The position numbers and the translations under genes were made by a program. Below the pieces are notes generated by a model. That model saw only the letters and a program-made list of their open reading frames with translations. It was not told the origin of the DNA and made no database searches. This document shows, in pieces, positions 33,101-41,817 of a stretch of 64,000 nucleotides of DNA; position 1 is the stretch's first letter; each line of letters begins with the position of its first letter. The stretch lies in assembly GCF_001570585.1 (NCBI RefSeq), contig NZ_BBXF01000008.1, positions 124,001 through 188,000 on the forward strand, given 5' to 3'. The DNA is from Herbidospora daliensis. GTDB taxonomy: Bacteria; Actinomycetota; Actinomycetes; Streptosporangiales; Streptosporangiaceae.

Positions 33101-34925
33101 GGTCCTGCCTGAGGAGTAGCAGGGCGTCCTGTCCCGGCGGATGACCCCCACCGGGGTATGCGGTCAGCGGGACGTACTCGACACGATCTCCAAGAGATGT
33201 CGGATGCGCCGATTGATCTCCCAGGACGCCCTTCACCAGACTGTCACGAAAGGAGGCCAGCGTCTGTTCGACGAGGGCGTCGCGGACGCCTCGACGGTCG
33301 AGTTCGGTCACCAGTTCGGCCGCGATCTCGGCTGCATCCCGGCTCCGGCCGTCCAGGATCGGGATCAGTGCCCGGGCGGCTGCTGTCAGTACAGAGATCT
33401 GCCACCTTTCGAAGACGCGATCGCTCCGCCACATCTCCGATGCCGCCCCACCGGCCGCGACGACGGCGCTCATCCCCGCGGCGGTGTGACCGTGGTCGCC
33501 CCACTTGAAGGTGCGGTTCACAGCGATCACCAGCTGTGCGGCGTATTCGCGCCACCAGGCGGGGCCCGACTGGGCCGGATAGACATGACAGCCCTGGACC
33601 CTGACCGCCCACAACAGGCGAAACGAGTTCTCCAGATCGGGGGCGACCTCCCGGATGACCTCGACGAGGGCCGCTTCGACGGCGGCTGCCCGTCGCGCGG
33701 AGCCAGGGGGTGCGGTCGCCTCCAGGGCGCGGCAGGCCAGGCCGAGCAACCGCTGCAGCAGGAGCATCTGGCCGAAACCGTGCCGACCGGCCAGCACGTC
33801 ACGGAGTAGTCCTGTTTCCAGCCAGGCGTAGTCGCTCAGCAACGGCTGTCCGGCGTCGGTCTTGTCGAAGTCGATCAGGAAGGGCCGGTCAGCGCAGACC
33901 ACGATGTTGCGAGGATTGAGGTCGCCATGGACGAGCGCGACGACCCGGCCCTGCTCTTCTCGGGTGAGAATCTCGTAAAGGCAGCCGAATGGCAGGTCGG
34001 TCTGCTCCCTGCCCCAGAAGAGGTGCGCTCCTTCACGTCGCAGGTCTGGGCACAACCTGGACATCAACGACCAACTGGCGCCGGCGAAGGTCTCAGCCAC
34101 CTTGCCGGTGATCTCGGCGACCTCGCCCGGAACCGGCGCAGCGTCTGCCGCCACCTTGATCTTGAGCCCGTAGTACTCACCCCACAGGCCGTCCCGTCCG
34201 GGGATCAGCGTCAGAGGGAGACGGACGCGGCCGAGTCCGGCCTCGGTCGGAAGGGACAGACAGGCGGCCAGCAGGGTGTCCGAGTCGACGAGGGGGCCGT
34301 CGCCGTCGTCGGGGTCCAGTGTGAGCATGCAGCCGAGCGTTCCGGCCTGACTCCGCAACGAGTCCGGACCGGGTTGCGGTTTGGCTCCGCCGTACAGCAC
34401 CGAACCCGCCGATCGGGCGAACCGGGCGATGACGTCGATCAGTCGATCGACGGTGTCGTGACAGCCCTGGCGGGCCAGGTCTTCGAGAGTGGCGAGAGAC
34501 TGATCGGGGCTACCGGAGAAGGACGTGACGTGGCCATAAACAATCAGTTCTCTCTGCCCGCGGATGCGCTTGGTCTCATCCAGCACCGCCGGCGTGGCCA
34601 GTTCGACGGGCGCGCACAGGACGTTCGACTTGCCGGCGAAATACTTCCTGTAGGCACCCCACTCCCGCGCCAGTTCTTCGGCCGGCCCGAGCTTGGCGAC
34701 GTAGCGCCAGTGCCCCTCATCCCAGTAAGCGGTGATTTCGAAGACGTCGGCGCCACCTCGTCCGCCCGTCAGCACACCGTCCACGACGATCCGGTCGGGC
34801 AATCGCGCCCACCGGCTCTCACCCTCGGACGAGGCGACCAGCCGGTGCAGCGCGTCCCGCGCCCCGGCAGGAGCGCCGTCACCGACGGAGATCCGTGGAA
34901 TCGGCACATTCCCTCCGCTTCTCAT
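30105..34925 (-). CDS. APH-like kinase / NACHT-type STAND NTPase / HEAT-repeat fusion protein
   Basis: A 1606-residue protein. Residues about 45-440 look like an aminoglycoside-phosphotransferase-type kinase: 'WRYVAKLG' (ATP-binding Lys), catalytic loop 'VHGDLNPRNIVV' (about 332-343), and metal-binding 'FLIDFDKT' (about 349-356). Residues about 580-900 form a NACHT/STAND NTPase: 'EYVPL', P-loop 'LGQALAGKTTLLEEI' (about 614-628), Walker B 'RLLVDHLDHLG' and 'VVIACRIG'. The C-terminal 700 residues are HEAT-like helical repeats ('VRAASALADLGGRGARQLL'). STAND proteins are signal-activated switches that oligomerise on ATP. A GTG at 34907 preceded by GGAGG is an alternative start. First gene of an operon with the NUDIX-like and TPR genes. 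Confidence 0.85.
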   Translation of the reverse strand: MRSGGNVPIPRISVGDGAPAGARDALHRLVASSEGESRWARLPDRIVVDGVLTGGRGGADVFEITAYWDEGHWRYVAKLGPAEELAREWGAYRKYFAGKSNVLCAPVELATPAVLDETKRIRGQRELIVYGHVTSFSGSPDQSLATLEDLARQGCHDTVDRLIDVIARFARSAGSVLYGGAKPQPGPDSLRSQAGTLGCMLTLDPDDGDGPLVDSDTLLAACLSLPTEAGLGRVRLPLTLIPGRDGLWGEYYGLKIKVAADAAPVPGEVAEITGKVAETFAGASWSLMSRLCPDLRREGAHLFWGREQTDLPFGCLYEILTREEQGRVVALVHGDLNPRNIVVCADRPFLIDFDKTDAGQPLLSDYAWLETGLLRDVLAGRHGFGQMLLLQRLLGLACRALEATAPPGSARRAAAVEAALVEVIREVAPDLENSFRLLWAVRVQGCHVYPAQSGPAWWREYAAQLVIAVNRTFKWGDHGHTAAGMSAVVAAGGAASEMWRSDRVFERWQISVLTAAARALIPILDGRSRDAAEIAAELVTELDRRGVRDALVEQTLASFRDSLVKGVLGDQSAHPTSLGDRVEYVPLTAYPGGGHPPGQDALLLLRQDRHVVLLGQALAGKTTLLEEIRLRSMTPDIESDPSPAPAFLPLKVSAADLSAVGDLDGLRLAWTACGLPTDWAQELPALLAIGAVRLLVDHLDHLGVDGREGIFEWLRDLALDEGRRSSVVIACRIGAHADTSGSTSHIGPFSIHILAPPAPALVRPFLQRALASNGDTGRSLIDRFVDDHADGGEGIPRWPSPTLWSPAVLPLIHILAEEPDADPSVNALLGRYVGRLVETSRIDAHLRDRVLSAIAGELTRRRSERLPLTDLPAVSAADDVEDMVDDLVACGLLTRQAASVTFESSLIQDYFSARALARVNRSELLEGVRDFRWHVPILLLLNSLEGDDPAVSALVDEAMRYDEGLAVEFLRAARTPARALLPQLRADLRDRIALPGLRQDERVRAASALADLGGRGARQLLGSLVTDSSVSAPARVAALRGLERMMHRAPEPASGRVRTTLRQAIHAVLTSGTPPQVRHAALDLAGRAGLHHLLPRIAELVDPAQPWPTTDAAMTAFRALQADSTDAVRHRWTASCSDRLQGIESEIADAARHEEQVRLTGERRRLLAELACAPHHDLLLRYRFRFDLADDVADLLNDLETDSSQDVTPAWAVLTKPETEARLMNLIDQDDEPVAAAAAHRLLPVQATAIVMGAVPDGSPSRMLITAAAIADLDVVNASRALDHVEHVITEMAAHADPDRLESLAALVTGVFAIDRERGVRLTLHTARALEVRGIAGRQAWPWSMAFARTRGGITDLLSLLAGDDRAVELAIFGLAGLGFLIDARPGPGVRLDERGAGGFRAARPKPSGRQAWRYVMAAAAVGATEALPYACDLAVELSGNPTTAIISTSGYGHLEETDLAGVLAAVGYLGRISARGGNRSEADMARATLSAFPVARSHPSVAVGRLTGLAYLGEWRRVLEGCDLDDPRLAQIAANALQLWRNDTPADSETNVALSITTRLQATALPDSVRTVLSRLRRDAEHKAGLFTEPPPSDATPARSAMNDK

Positions 34926-34962
34926 CGCCTACAGTCAGTATGCATAGGCAGGGGATATCGCG

Positions 34963-35346
34963 ATGTTGCAAGAACCACCCGAGCTGCCCACCTCATGGGC
35001 GGACATCTGCGCGCTCAAGCGACGGCTCAGGCAGTCGGCCCGGGAAACGGGGCATTACCTGCTATGGCGAGACCTCGACGACGACGCCAAGAAGGGCCTC
35101 GACACCATCGAGGGATGGCTGGGCCTGTGCGAGAAGATCGCTGAAGGCGGGGAGTGGTACGGCTCCTACATCATCAGAGACGGCGCGGCCGAAGATGACG
35201 ACGACGGCGAGCAGTTGTACGGGTGTCCCAACCACCGGCGTTGTGAGCGGGTCATGACCGCCTGCCCCCGGGGGCGGCCCATCTGCGAGCTGTCGGGCGA
35301 GCCGATGGCGGAACTCCCGTCGCCCGATGCGGGAGGACGTGCCTGA
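34963..35346 (+). CDS. Small acidic protein with C-terminal Cys cluster
   Basis: A 127-residue protein from ATG 34963 behind AGGGG. The N-terminal 75 residues are helical ('ADICALKRRLRQSARETGHYL'). An acidic linker 'AAEDDDDGEQ' leads to 'YGCPNHRRCERVMTACPRG' and 'PICELSGEPM', four Cys and a His that could bind zinc. It is divergent from the NACHT gene, with only 37 bases between the two starts, and lies just before the TPR-CHAT protease. No named family; likely an adaptor of the system. Confidence 0.65.
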   Translation: MLQEPPELPTSWADICALKRRLRQSARETGHYLLWRDLDDDAKKGLDTIEGWLGLCEKIAEGGEWYGSYIIRDGAAEDDDDGEQLYGCPNHRRCERVMTACPRGRPICELSGEPMAELPSPDAGGRA

Positions 35347-35387
35347 GGCCGCGTCCCCCCTTCCTCACTCCGGTCAAGGTGGTTGCC

Positions 35388-38300
35388 ATGCCCGACTCTC
35401 ACCGGGATCGTCTGCTCATCGACCGGGCCCGGATCATCGAGCATCTGGGAACTCTGCGGGCCGGTGACCTGACCCGGCTGCTGTGGCTGAACAACCTCGG
35501 CAACCTCTCGCTGGCGCTCTACGACTGCACCGGCGAGCTCGAGCACCTGCAGGCGGCAGTCGATTGGCACACCGCCGCCTGGACGCAGTCGCCGGGTGAC
35601 GACCCGGGACGCGCGGGGTTCGCCGCCAACCTGGCCACCAGTCACTTGCAGCGTTTCCGCGCTCGCGGCGACTCAAGCGATCTGGCCGCCGCCAGGGAAC
35701 ACATCGAATCGGCTCTGGCGATCACGCCGAGCGGACACGAGCAGCTTCCGGGACGGCTGCACACGCTCGGCAACGTGCTGGAGGTCATGTTCCGTCGCCA
35801 TGCCGACCCCGAAGTCTTGGAGGAAGCCACCCGCGCCCGGCGGCGGACACTGGAGGCCGTGCCCGAAGGTGCCCGCGGGCGTTCGATCTTGCTCACGGGT
35901 GCGGGCAACACCGCCAAACTTCGCTATGAAACCCACCTCGATATCGCCGATCTGGATGCTGCTCTCGCATTTCACGAGCAAGCTCTGGCCGAGGCGCCGT
36001 CAGACGCCGTCCGCGCTGCGGCCCGAAGCAATCTGTCGAACTGTTACGCCGATAGGTTTCAGATCTCGGGAGTTCAGACTGACCTGGCCGCCGCCCTCGA
36101 TCTCGCAGAGGGCGCTCTCGCCCTCACTGCGAAAGATCACCCTGAACGGGCCGGACGCGCGAGCAACCTGGCATCCATGCTCCGGGCCCGCTACGACCAC
36201 GAGGGTGATCCCGCGGATCTGGATCGGGCGATCGCGCTCACCGAGGGCGCCTTGGCGGGGCATCCCGCCGGTTCACCGGGCAGGCCGGCTCTATTGGGCA
36301 ATCTGGGAGCCGCTTTGCACACCCGTTTCCGGCATCGCGGCAGCGGCGCTGATCTCGAGACGGCCGCAGGTCTTCTTCGCGAAGCGGTGACTGCTTCCGG
36401 AGTCTCCAAAGCTGAGCTTCCGCGTTGGAAGAACAATCTCGGCAACGTGCTGAGCAGTCTGTTCCTGCGCACGTCCGACATGCGGGACCTCGATGAGGCG
36501 ATCGACAGTCTACGCGGGGCCGTGGCTCTGACGCCCGGGGCGCATCCCCAACGGGCGGCGCGACTGCACAACCTGGCCGGGTCGCTGCACCGCCGAGTGG
36601 CCTATCGCGGTTCCGTCGCCGACCTGAACGAGGCCATAACCTGTTATTCCGCCGCCGCCCAGGCGGCTCCAGCCGGTCGGCGACTCGCTTCCGCGGCCAA
36701 CGCCGGACTCGGCGCCACGCTCGGTCTGCGCTTCGCCCTTCAGGGCGACGGAGAAGACCTCGACGCGGCCGTCCGCCGGCTCCGACTCGCCTTACGTTTC
36801 GTCGGCGATCTCGATCCCGATCGCCCCACGTGGCTGGTCAACCTGGCCGATCAACTGATCAGGCGTTTTCAGCACACCCAGGATCGGGACGCGCTCGACG
36901 AGGCGATCGAGGTGCTGGCTCAAGCCACGAGAGCCACTGAGCCCGGGCACCCGTTCCAGTCGCTGCGGCTGGAGACCCACGGCCGGGCGCTGGCGATGCG
37001 CTTCGAGGCTTTCGCCGACCTCGCGGACGCCGACGCCGCAGTGCGGCGATGTGAGCAGGCGGCGGACGCAGCCCTCGATCCGGTGGACCGCGGCACCGCG
37101 CTTCATGTGCTGGGCGACGTGCTACAAGCCCGCTATGTGTACGCGGCGGGCCCCGAAGACCTGAATCGAGCCGGTGCGGCGTTGAGAGAAGCGGCACGTA
37201 TCCTCCCGGCCACCCATCCCGATCATCCGATCGCCCGGCGCAGCCTGGCCCTGTGGGTGCGCTTCTGCGCGGCCCTCAACCACGATCGGCATGCGGCGGA
37301 TCAGGCGGTCGATCTGCTGGAGAGTCTGGCTCGGCGGACATCTCGTCCGGGACGGCCGGACCCCGTGACACTGATGGAACTGGCGACGGCCTACCGTGTC
37401 CGCTCCGAACTGCCCGGAGACCCCCTGCGAGGGCGAGAGGACCGTTCGCTGTCCCGGCGGACCGGCCAGGAGGCACTCCAGGCCTGTGCCGAGGAGGTCC
37501 TGCTCCAACCGGGCACCGCCGACGGCCTGGCCGTCGCCCGCCGGACGGCCCGTCGGGGCTCGGCTGTCATCTCCTGGTGTCTGCTCGACGACGAGGTCGC
37601 CGAAGCGGTGGAGGTGATCGAGTCGGCGCGCGGGCTGGTTCACCGAGCCGCGATGTTCACCGGATCCACCGGGCGGCGGTTGCGTGCGGCTGGACACGAC
37701 GATCTGGCGACGCGGTGGGAGGCGGAACAGGCTCTGGCCATCCAAAGCCGCGGGACCATGGTCGGTGCGACGGCGGTCGCCCCGCCGGATGCCCCGATCA
37801 TGCCGAGTCGCCTGCGTGGCGAAGTCATCAGCGTGCTCGCGGGCCGGGGGCTGGAGACCGCGTTTTCGCCGGACGCCCTGTCGGCGACCTTGGCTGAGAC
37901 ACGCACCGATGCCCTCGTCCATCTCTTGCCCGGTACGGCCGAACGGCCCGGGTACGCGGTGCTGACGCCCGCCCGAGGCCCCTCACGGCGGCTGATCTTG
38001 GACGACTTCCATGCGGTGCCGGGCGGCCACCTGTCGGTTTTCGTGGACGCGTACAACAGGCTCCTGGTGGCGGCCGCAAGGGAGATGCGCGGCCCCGACG
38101 ACGAGGATCCGCACCGCGAGCGCCGGCGATTGACCGAGGCGTGGATCGCCACCCTGCACGCGCTGTGTGACTGGGCATGGGAAGCGGTGATGGCACCCGT
38201 CCTCACGGCGGTCGGCGATCTGTCCCCAGCGTGTGACGGCGCGCCTCCGCGCCTCGTCCTGGTCCCCGTCGGACATGCCGCGCTGGTTCCCTGGCACGCC

Positions 38301-39059
38301 GCCCGGACCCCCACCGACGAGGGAGGACACCATCACGCGGTGGAGGAGGCGGTCATCAGTTATGCCGCCTCGGCGGAGCTCTTCTGCGAAACCGCCCGCC
38401 GTGGACGGCTGTCCATGGACGGCCGTGCCCTCATCGTCGGAAACCCCACCTTCAACCTGCGATACGCAGAGGCCGAAGCGCGGCAGATCCTTCGGCGCTG
38501 CTACCCGTCCGGTCAGTTCATCGGTCCTCCTCGTGCAGGTGAGCAGCTCCACGTGACAGCCGAAGACCTGACGTCACAGCTGTCGGGCGAGGCTGCCTTC
38601 CCCGTCATCCACCTGGCCTCCCACGGCTACGCCGCCGCGGATCCGGCACGTTCCCGGCTGGCGCTGACAGGTGGCAGGTCGTTGACCATCGAGCAGTTGC
38701 TCGCGCACGGACGGGGGATCGGGGACAGGTCCGCCGGACCGCTGGTCGTGCTTTCCGCGTGCGCGTCGGGAATGAGCAACGACGACTTCGACGAGATGAT
38801 GACGCTCACCACGGCCTTCCTCATCGCAGGAGCCTCAGCCGCCGTCGGCTCACTGTGGATCGTGGACGACCGCACGACCGCAGACCTCATGACCACCTTT
38901 CACGAGTTGCTGACCTCGGATCTTCCGGATCCGGCAGATGCGCTGCGGGCGGCCCAGATCGAGATGATTCGGGCCGGTCGTCAAACCTCGCCCGTGCCTG
39001 GCCGCCGTTCTCCGGGGGATCCGTACTGCTGGGCCGCCTTCACCCATCAAGGGAACTGA
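35388..39059 (+). CDS. TPR-CHAT caspase-like protease
   Basis: A 1223-residue protein (ATG 35388, AAGGTGG upstream). Residues about 15-700 are some 14 TPR-like units ('LLWLNNLGNLSLALYDCTGEL', 'RAGFAANLATSHLQRFRARGD'). After the linker 'VIESARGLVHRAAMF', the CHAT domain occupies about 890-1223. The catalytic dyad is His1079 in 'IHLASHGYA' and Cys1125 in 'VVLSACASGM', with 'GASAAVGSLWIVDD' and the terminal 'DPYCWAAFTHQGN' conserved. CHAT domains are caspase/separase-fold cysteine proteases; TPR-CHAT is known as a Craspase-type effector and in actinobacterial conflict systems. The TPRs probably sense a partner or infection signal and release the protease. Confidence 0.9.
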   Translation: MPDSHRDRLLIDRARIIEHLGTLRAGDLTRLLWLNNLGNLSLALYDCTGELEHLQAAVDWHTAAWTQSPGDDPGRAGFAANLATSHLQRFRARGDSSDLAAAREHIESALAITPSGHEQLPGRLHTLGNVLEVMFRRHADPEVLEEATRARRRTLEAVPEGARGRSILLTGAGNTAKLRYETHLDIADLDAALAFHEQALAEAPSDAVRAAARSNLSNCYADRFQISGVQTDLAAALDLAEGALALTAKDHPERAGRASNLASMLRARYDHEGDPADLDRAIALTEGALAGHPAGSPGRPALLGNLGAALHTRFRHRGSGADLETAAGLLREAVTASGVSKAELPRWKNNLGNVLSSLFLRTSDMRDLDEAIDSLRGAVALTPGAHPQRAARLHNLAGSLHRRVAYRGSVADLNEAITCYSAAAQAAPAGRRLASAANAGLGATLGLRFALQGDGEDLDAAVRRLRLALRFVGDLDPDRPTWLVNLADQLIRRFQHTQDRDALDEAIEVLAQATRATEPGHPFQSLRLETHGRALAMRFEAFADLADADAAVRRCEQAADAALDPVDRGTALHVLGDVLQARYVYAAGPEDLNRAGAALREAARILPATHPDHPIARRSLALWVRFCAALNHDRHAADQAVDLLESLARRTSRPGRPDPVTLMELATAYRVRSELPGDPLRGREDRSLSRRTGQEALQACAEEVLLQPGTADGLAVARRTARRGSAVISWCLLDDEVAEAVEVIESARGLVHRAAMFTGSTGRRLRAAGHDDLATRWEAEQALAIQSRGTMVGATAVAPPDAPIMPSRLRGEVISVLAGRGLETAFSPDALSATLAETRTDALVHLLPGTAERPGYAVLTPARGPSRRLILDDFHAVPGGHLSVFVDAYNRLLVAAAREMRGPDDEDPHRERRRLTEAWIATLHALCDWAWEAVMAPVLTAVGDLSPACDGAPPRLVLVPVGHAALVPWHAARTPTDEGGHHHAVEEAVISYAASAELFCETARRGRLSMDGRALIVGNPTFNLRYAEAEARQILRRCYPSGQFIGPPRAGEQLHVTAEDLTSQLSGEAAFPVIHLASHGYAAADPARSRLALTGGRSLTIEQLLAHGRGIGDRSAGPLVVLSACASGMSNDDFDEMMTLTTAFLIAGASAAVGSLWIVDDRTTADLMTTFHELLTSDLPDPADALRAAQIEMIRAGRQTSPVPGRRSPGDPYCWAAFTHQGN

Positions 39060-41761
39060 CCTGGCGGCCGCTCGATGGGTGGGCGGCCGGTGGATCCTGA
39101 GAGGGTCGCGATCGTGGTCGACGCGGCCGCGAAGCGCGCCACGAGGTCGGAGCGCTGGGAGGACAGCGGTTCCAGGCGATGGCGCTGGAGGGCCTCGTCG
39201 AGAAGGGCCGCACGTCCACTGTCGAGTGCCAAGACCGCTTGGGCGAGATCGCCGGCCATCACCTTGGCGGCCGCGGCCTCGGCGGCGAGCTGCCCGGCGA
39301 CGCGCAGCCAGTTCTCTTTGTGCGCGCGCAGAAGTTGACTCGTGAAAACCTGCCGCAGCGCGGCCAACGCGTGGTCGTAGGCCTCGACCGCGTCGGGCGC
39401 CGCTTGCCGGGCCATCGCCCACCTGCCCCAGTTCCGCGCTGCTTCCAATGCCCACAGCGCGTCGGTCAGCGCGCCTTCCCGACACGCGGTGCGGAACGCC
39501 TCGGTGGCCTCGCGGAGATCGGCTCGGGCGTCGGAACGGGTGTGACGATCGCGCAGGAAACAGCCCGCGCTGTTGAGGTACACGGGTCGAGACGGCGAGG
39601 TGGGCGGCAACAGATTCAAGGCTGATCGGATGAGGTCGATGGCGTGATCGAGATCAGCGTCGGCACCGTCGCGCCGCCAGCGAAACCAGACCGCTCCCGC
39701 GTGGTTGGCGATGACACGGGCCCGGTCGGAGGATCGCGCGGGCATGGCGTCGAGGGCCTCGGCGTAGGTGTCCAGGGCGCGGTCGAGGTCGCCGGGATCC
39801 TGCGTACGCTCGTAGCGGTTCACGAGTGCGTTGGCGAGGTTGTCGAGGTAGACGGGCAGGTCAGGGGCGGTCGGCGGGGTTCGCAGCACGAGGTCGTCGA
39901 AGGCCGACAACGCGGTTTCGAGGTCGGAGATCTGGTTCAGGTGCCGATAGCGGACGCGGAGCGCGTTCCCCCAATCGTTGACGACACCGGCTCGATGGGG
40001 GGATTGAGGAGGCGTCGCCTCTACGGCCTCGGCCAGACGACTCACGGCCTCGTCGAGGTCGGCGTCGACTCCGCTGCGATCGAAGCGGGACAGCAGGGCG
40101 TCCGCGAGGCCTTGAAAGGCGTCTCGGCGCATTGAGGAGGCGCCGCCGAAGTGTGCCGACGCGGCGATCTGTGCCCGGCGGGCGGCGATGGCCTTCTGAA
40201 GGTCGTGCAGGTCGCCGGTGAGGTTGTAGCGATCATTCAGAGCTTCGGCCAGGTTGCCCAGATAGCGTCCCCGCCGGGGCCCGGTTCGTTGCTCACCCCC
40301 GGGAGTGACGAGCTCTGTGAAGCGTTGTATGACGTCGGTCAGCTCTTCCCGTCTCTGACCGGTCATCCTGCTGCGGCTAAGTCGTGCGAGAGCCTGATTG
40401 TTGCGGTCGCCCATCGTGGGCGGCAGACTGCCATTGCGGGTGACCGCGCTGTCGAACAGGGCCTGCGCACGTTCGAGGTCTCGGTCATCCCCGACGATGT
40501 GCCAGCGTTCGATGAGCGCGACCGCCAGGTTGCCCTGCTGGTCGGCGCAGGCGGGCGATCGCGGTGCGACGGCGTCCACGGCGAACTCGAGCAGCTCGAT
40601 CGCCCGGTCGAGAGCGTGACGTGATCCGTCCACACCGAACTGCTCCATCAGGCAGAGGGCCAGTGTCGCCGTCCCCGTGGGTCCGATGATGGACTGCTCG
40701 TGCCCGGCGTGGAAGGCGCCTTCTCCCGCTTGTATCGCCAGGCGGAGCTCACGCTGGTCGCCGGATCGTTCGTACTGCGCCAGCAGGGCGTTGACATAAC
40801 CGATACGCGCGTGTTGAGAGAGGCCCTCGCGGTCGTAGAGACGCAGGCCCCGGGCGAGATCGTCGGGGTCGCCGTGTTCTTCGTAGCGGGTCACCAGGGC
40901 TTGGGCAAGGGTGTGCATCTGCCGACCGCGGTCGGCCGCAGTCGAAGGACTGAGCGCGAGAGCCCGTTCGGCCGAGGAGACGGCCTCCGTCAAATCGGAG
41001 AGGTCGCCGAGGCGGCGGTGCCGAGCGAGCAGGGAGCCGGACAGGTTCGCCAGGCGCAGCGGCAGGTCGGGAGATCGTCTCTCGGTCAGGTCGATCGCCT
41101 GCCGATAGGCGTTGATCGCTTCGGTCATGTGGCCGGCTTCGCCGGTGAGGTCGAAGAGTTCCTGGAGGGCGGTGCCCAGGTTCGTCAGGTGCAGAGGGCG
41201 ATTGGAGTCCTGAGGTCGTCCACGACTGACCGCCTGGTGGTGGGCGGCCAGCGAGGACTCCAGGTGGGTGGTGTCATGGTCGATGAGATAGCGCTCGAAG
41301 TGAACCAGCCCGAGATTGTCCAAGACGGTCGGGACGAGATCGTCATCGTCATCGTCGAGAGCGAGTTCAGCGGCCAGGGTGAGGACCTCGCCGGCCTCCT
41401 CGAGCAGCGATCGCACGTCGGTGTGGGCGTAGGACGTGCGCAGGCAGTTGCCCAGATTGTTGAGGACGTACGGATCGCCGTGTGATGTGATGACGTCCGC
41501 TTGCCGGTAGACGCGCAGAGCGTAGTCCAGGTCGTCTCCGTCGCCGAGAACCCCGAAACGCTCGAGCAGTGCGCCGCCGAGTTCACCCACCAAATCGGGG
41601 TCGGAGGGGACGAGGAGGGAGATCTGCTCCCACAATTGCACAGCCAGCGTCGCCGCCTCGACGTCGCCGGTCTCGGCGAATTCCTCTCCGGCCGCATCGG
41701 CGCGGCGGATGAGGTCGTCCAGGTCCGGTTCCGCTGGAATGTCGTCGTTGAACAGGGCCAT
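39047..41761 (-). CDS. Large TPR protein ending at the pre-CHAT junction
   Basis: A 904-residue protein made of about 15 TPR-like units ('VLNNLGNCLRTSYAHTDVR', 'PVYLDNLANALVNRYERTQD'). Its end, 'AARNWGRWAMARQAAPDAVE', 'RAHKENWLRVAGQLAAEAAAA', 'AVLALDSGRAALLDEALQRHR', is the linker that precedes CHAT in fused proteins, and no CHAT domain follows. The stop overlaps the convergent TPR-CHAT stop by 13 bases. Two separate CHAT genes lie directly upstream in the same operon, so the protease function may have been split into separate subunits. Confidence 0.82.
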   Translation of the reverse strand: MALFNDDIPAEPDLDDLIRRADAAGEEFAETGDVEAATLAVQLWEQISLLVPSDPDLVGELGGALLERFGVLGDGDDLDYALRVYRQADVITSHGDPYVLNNLGNCLRTSYAHTDVRSLLEEAGEVLTLAAELALDDDDDDLVPTVLDNLGLVHFERYLIDHDTTHLESSLAAHHQAVSRGRPQDSNRPLHLTNLGTALQELFDLTGEAGHMTEAINAYRQAIDLTERRSPDLPLRLANLSGSLLARHRRLGDLSDLTEAVSSAERALALSPSTAADRGRQMHTLAQALVTRYEEHGDPDDLARGLRLYDREGLSQHARIGYVNALLAQYERSGDQRELRLAIQAGEGAFHAGHEQSIIGPTGTATLALCLMEQFGVDGSRHALDRAIELLEFAVDAVAPRSPACADQQGNLAVALIERWHIVGDDRDLERAQALFDSAVTRNGSLPPTMGDRNNQALARLSRSRMTGQRREELTDVIQRFTELVTPGGEQRTGPRRGRYLGNLAEALNDRYNLTGDLHDLQKAIAARRAQIAASAHFGGASSMRRDAFQGLADALLSRFDRSGVDADLDEAVSRLAEAVEATPPQSPHRAGVVNDWGNALRVRYRHLNQISDLETALSAFDDLVLRTPPTAPDLPVYLDNLANALVNRYERTQDPGDLDRALDTYAEALDAMPARSSDRARVIANHAGAVWFRWRRDGADADLDHAIDLIRSALNLLPPTSPSRPVYLNSAGCFLRDRHTRSDARADLREATEAFRTACREGALTDALWALEAARNWGRWAMARQAAPDAVEAYDHALAALRQVFTSQLLRAHKENWLRVAGQLAAEAAAAKVMAGDLAQAVLALDSGRAALLDEALQRHRLEPLSSQRSDLVARFAAASTTIATLSGSTGRPPIERPPGQFP

Positions 41762-41817
41762 GTCCTTGTCATCCTTAGCGCCGGGATTCACACAGATGAT
41801 CCGGTCCCCCGGATCGG

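Noticed and set aside
30105-34925. Plus-strand frames opposite the NACHT gene (for example 33927-35144)
   Set aside because: They lack domains and ribosome sites and cross real gene boundaries; they are shadows.
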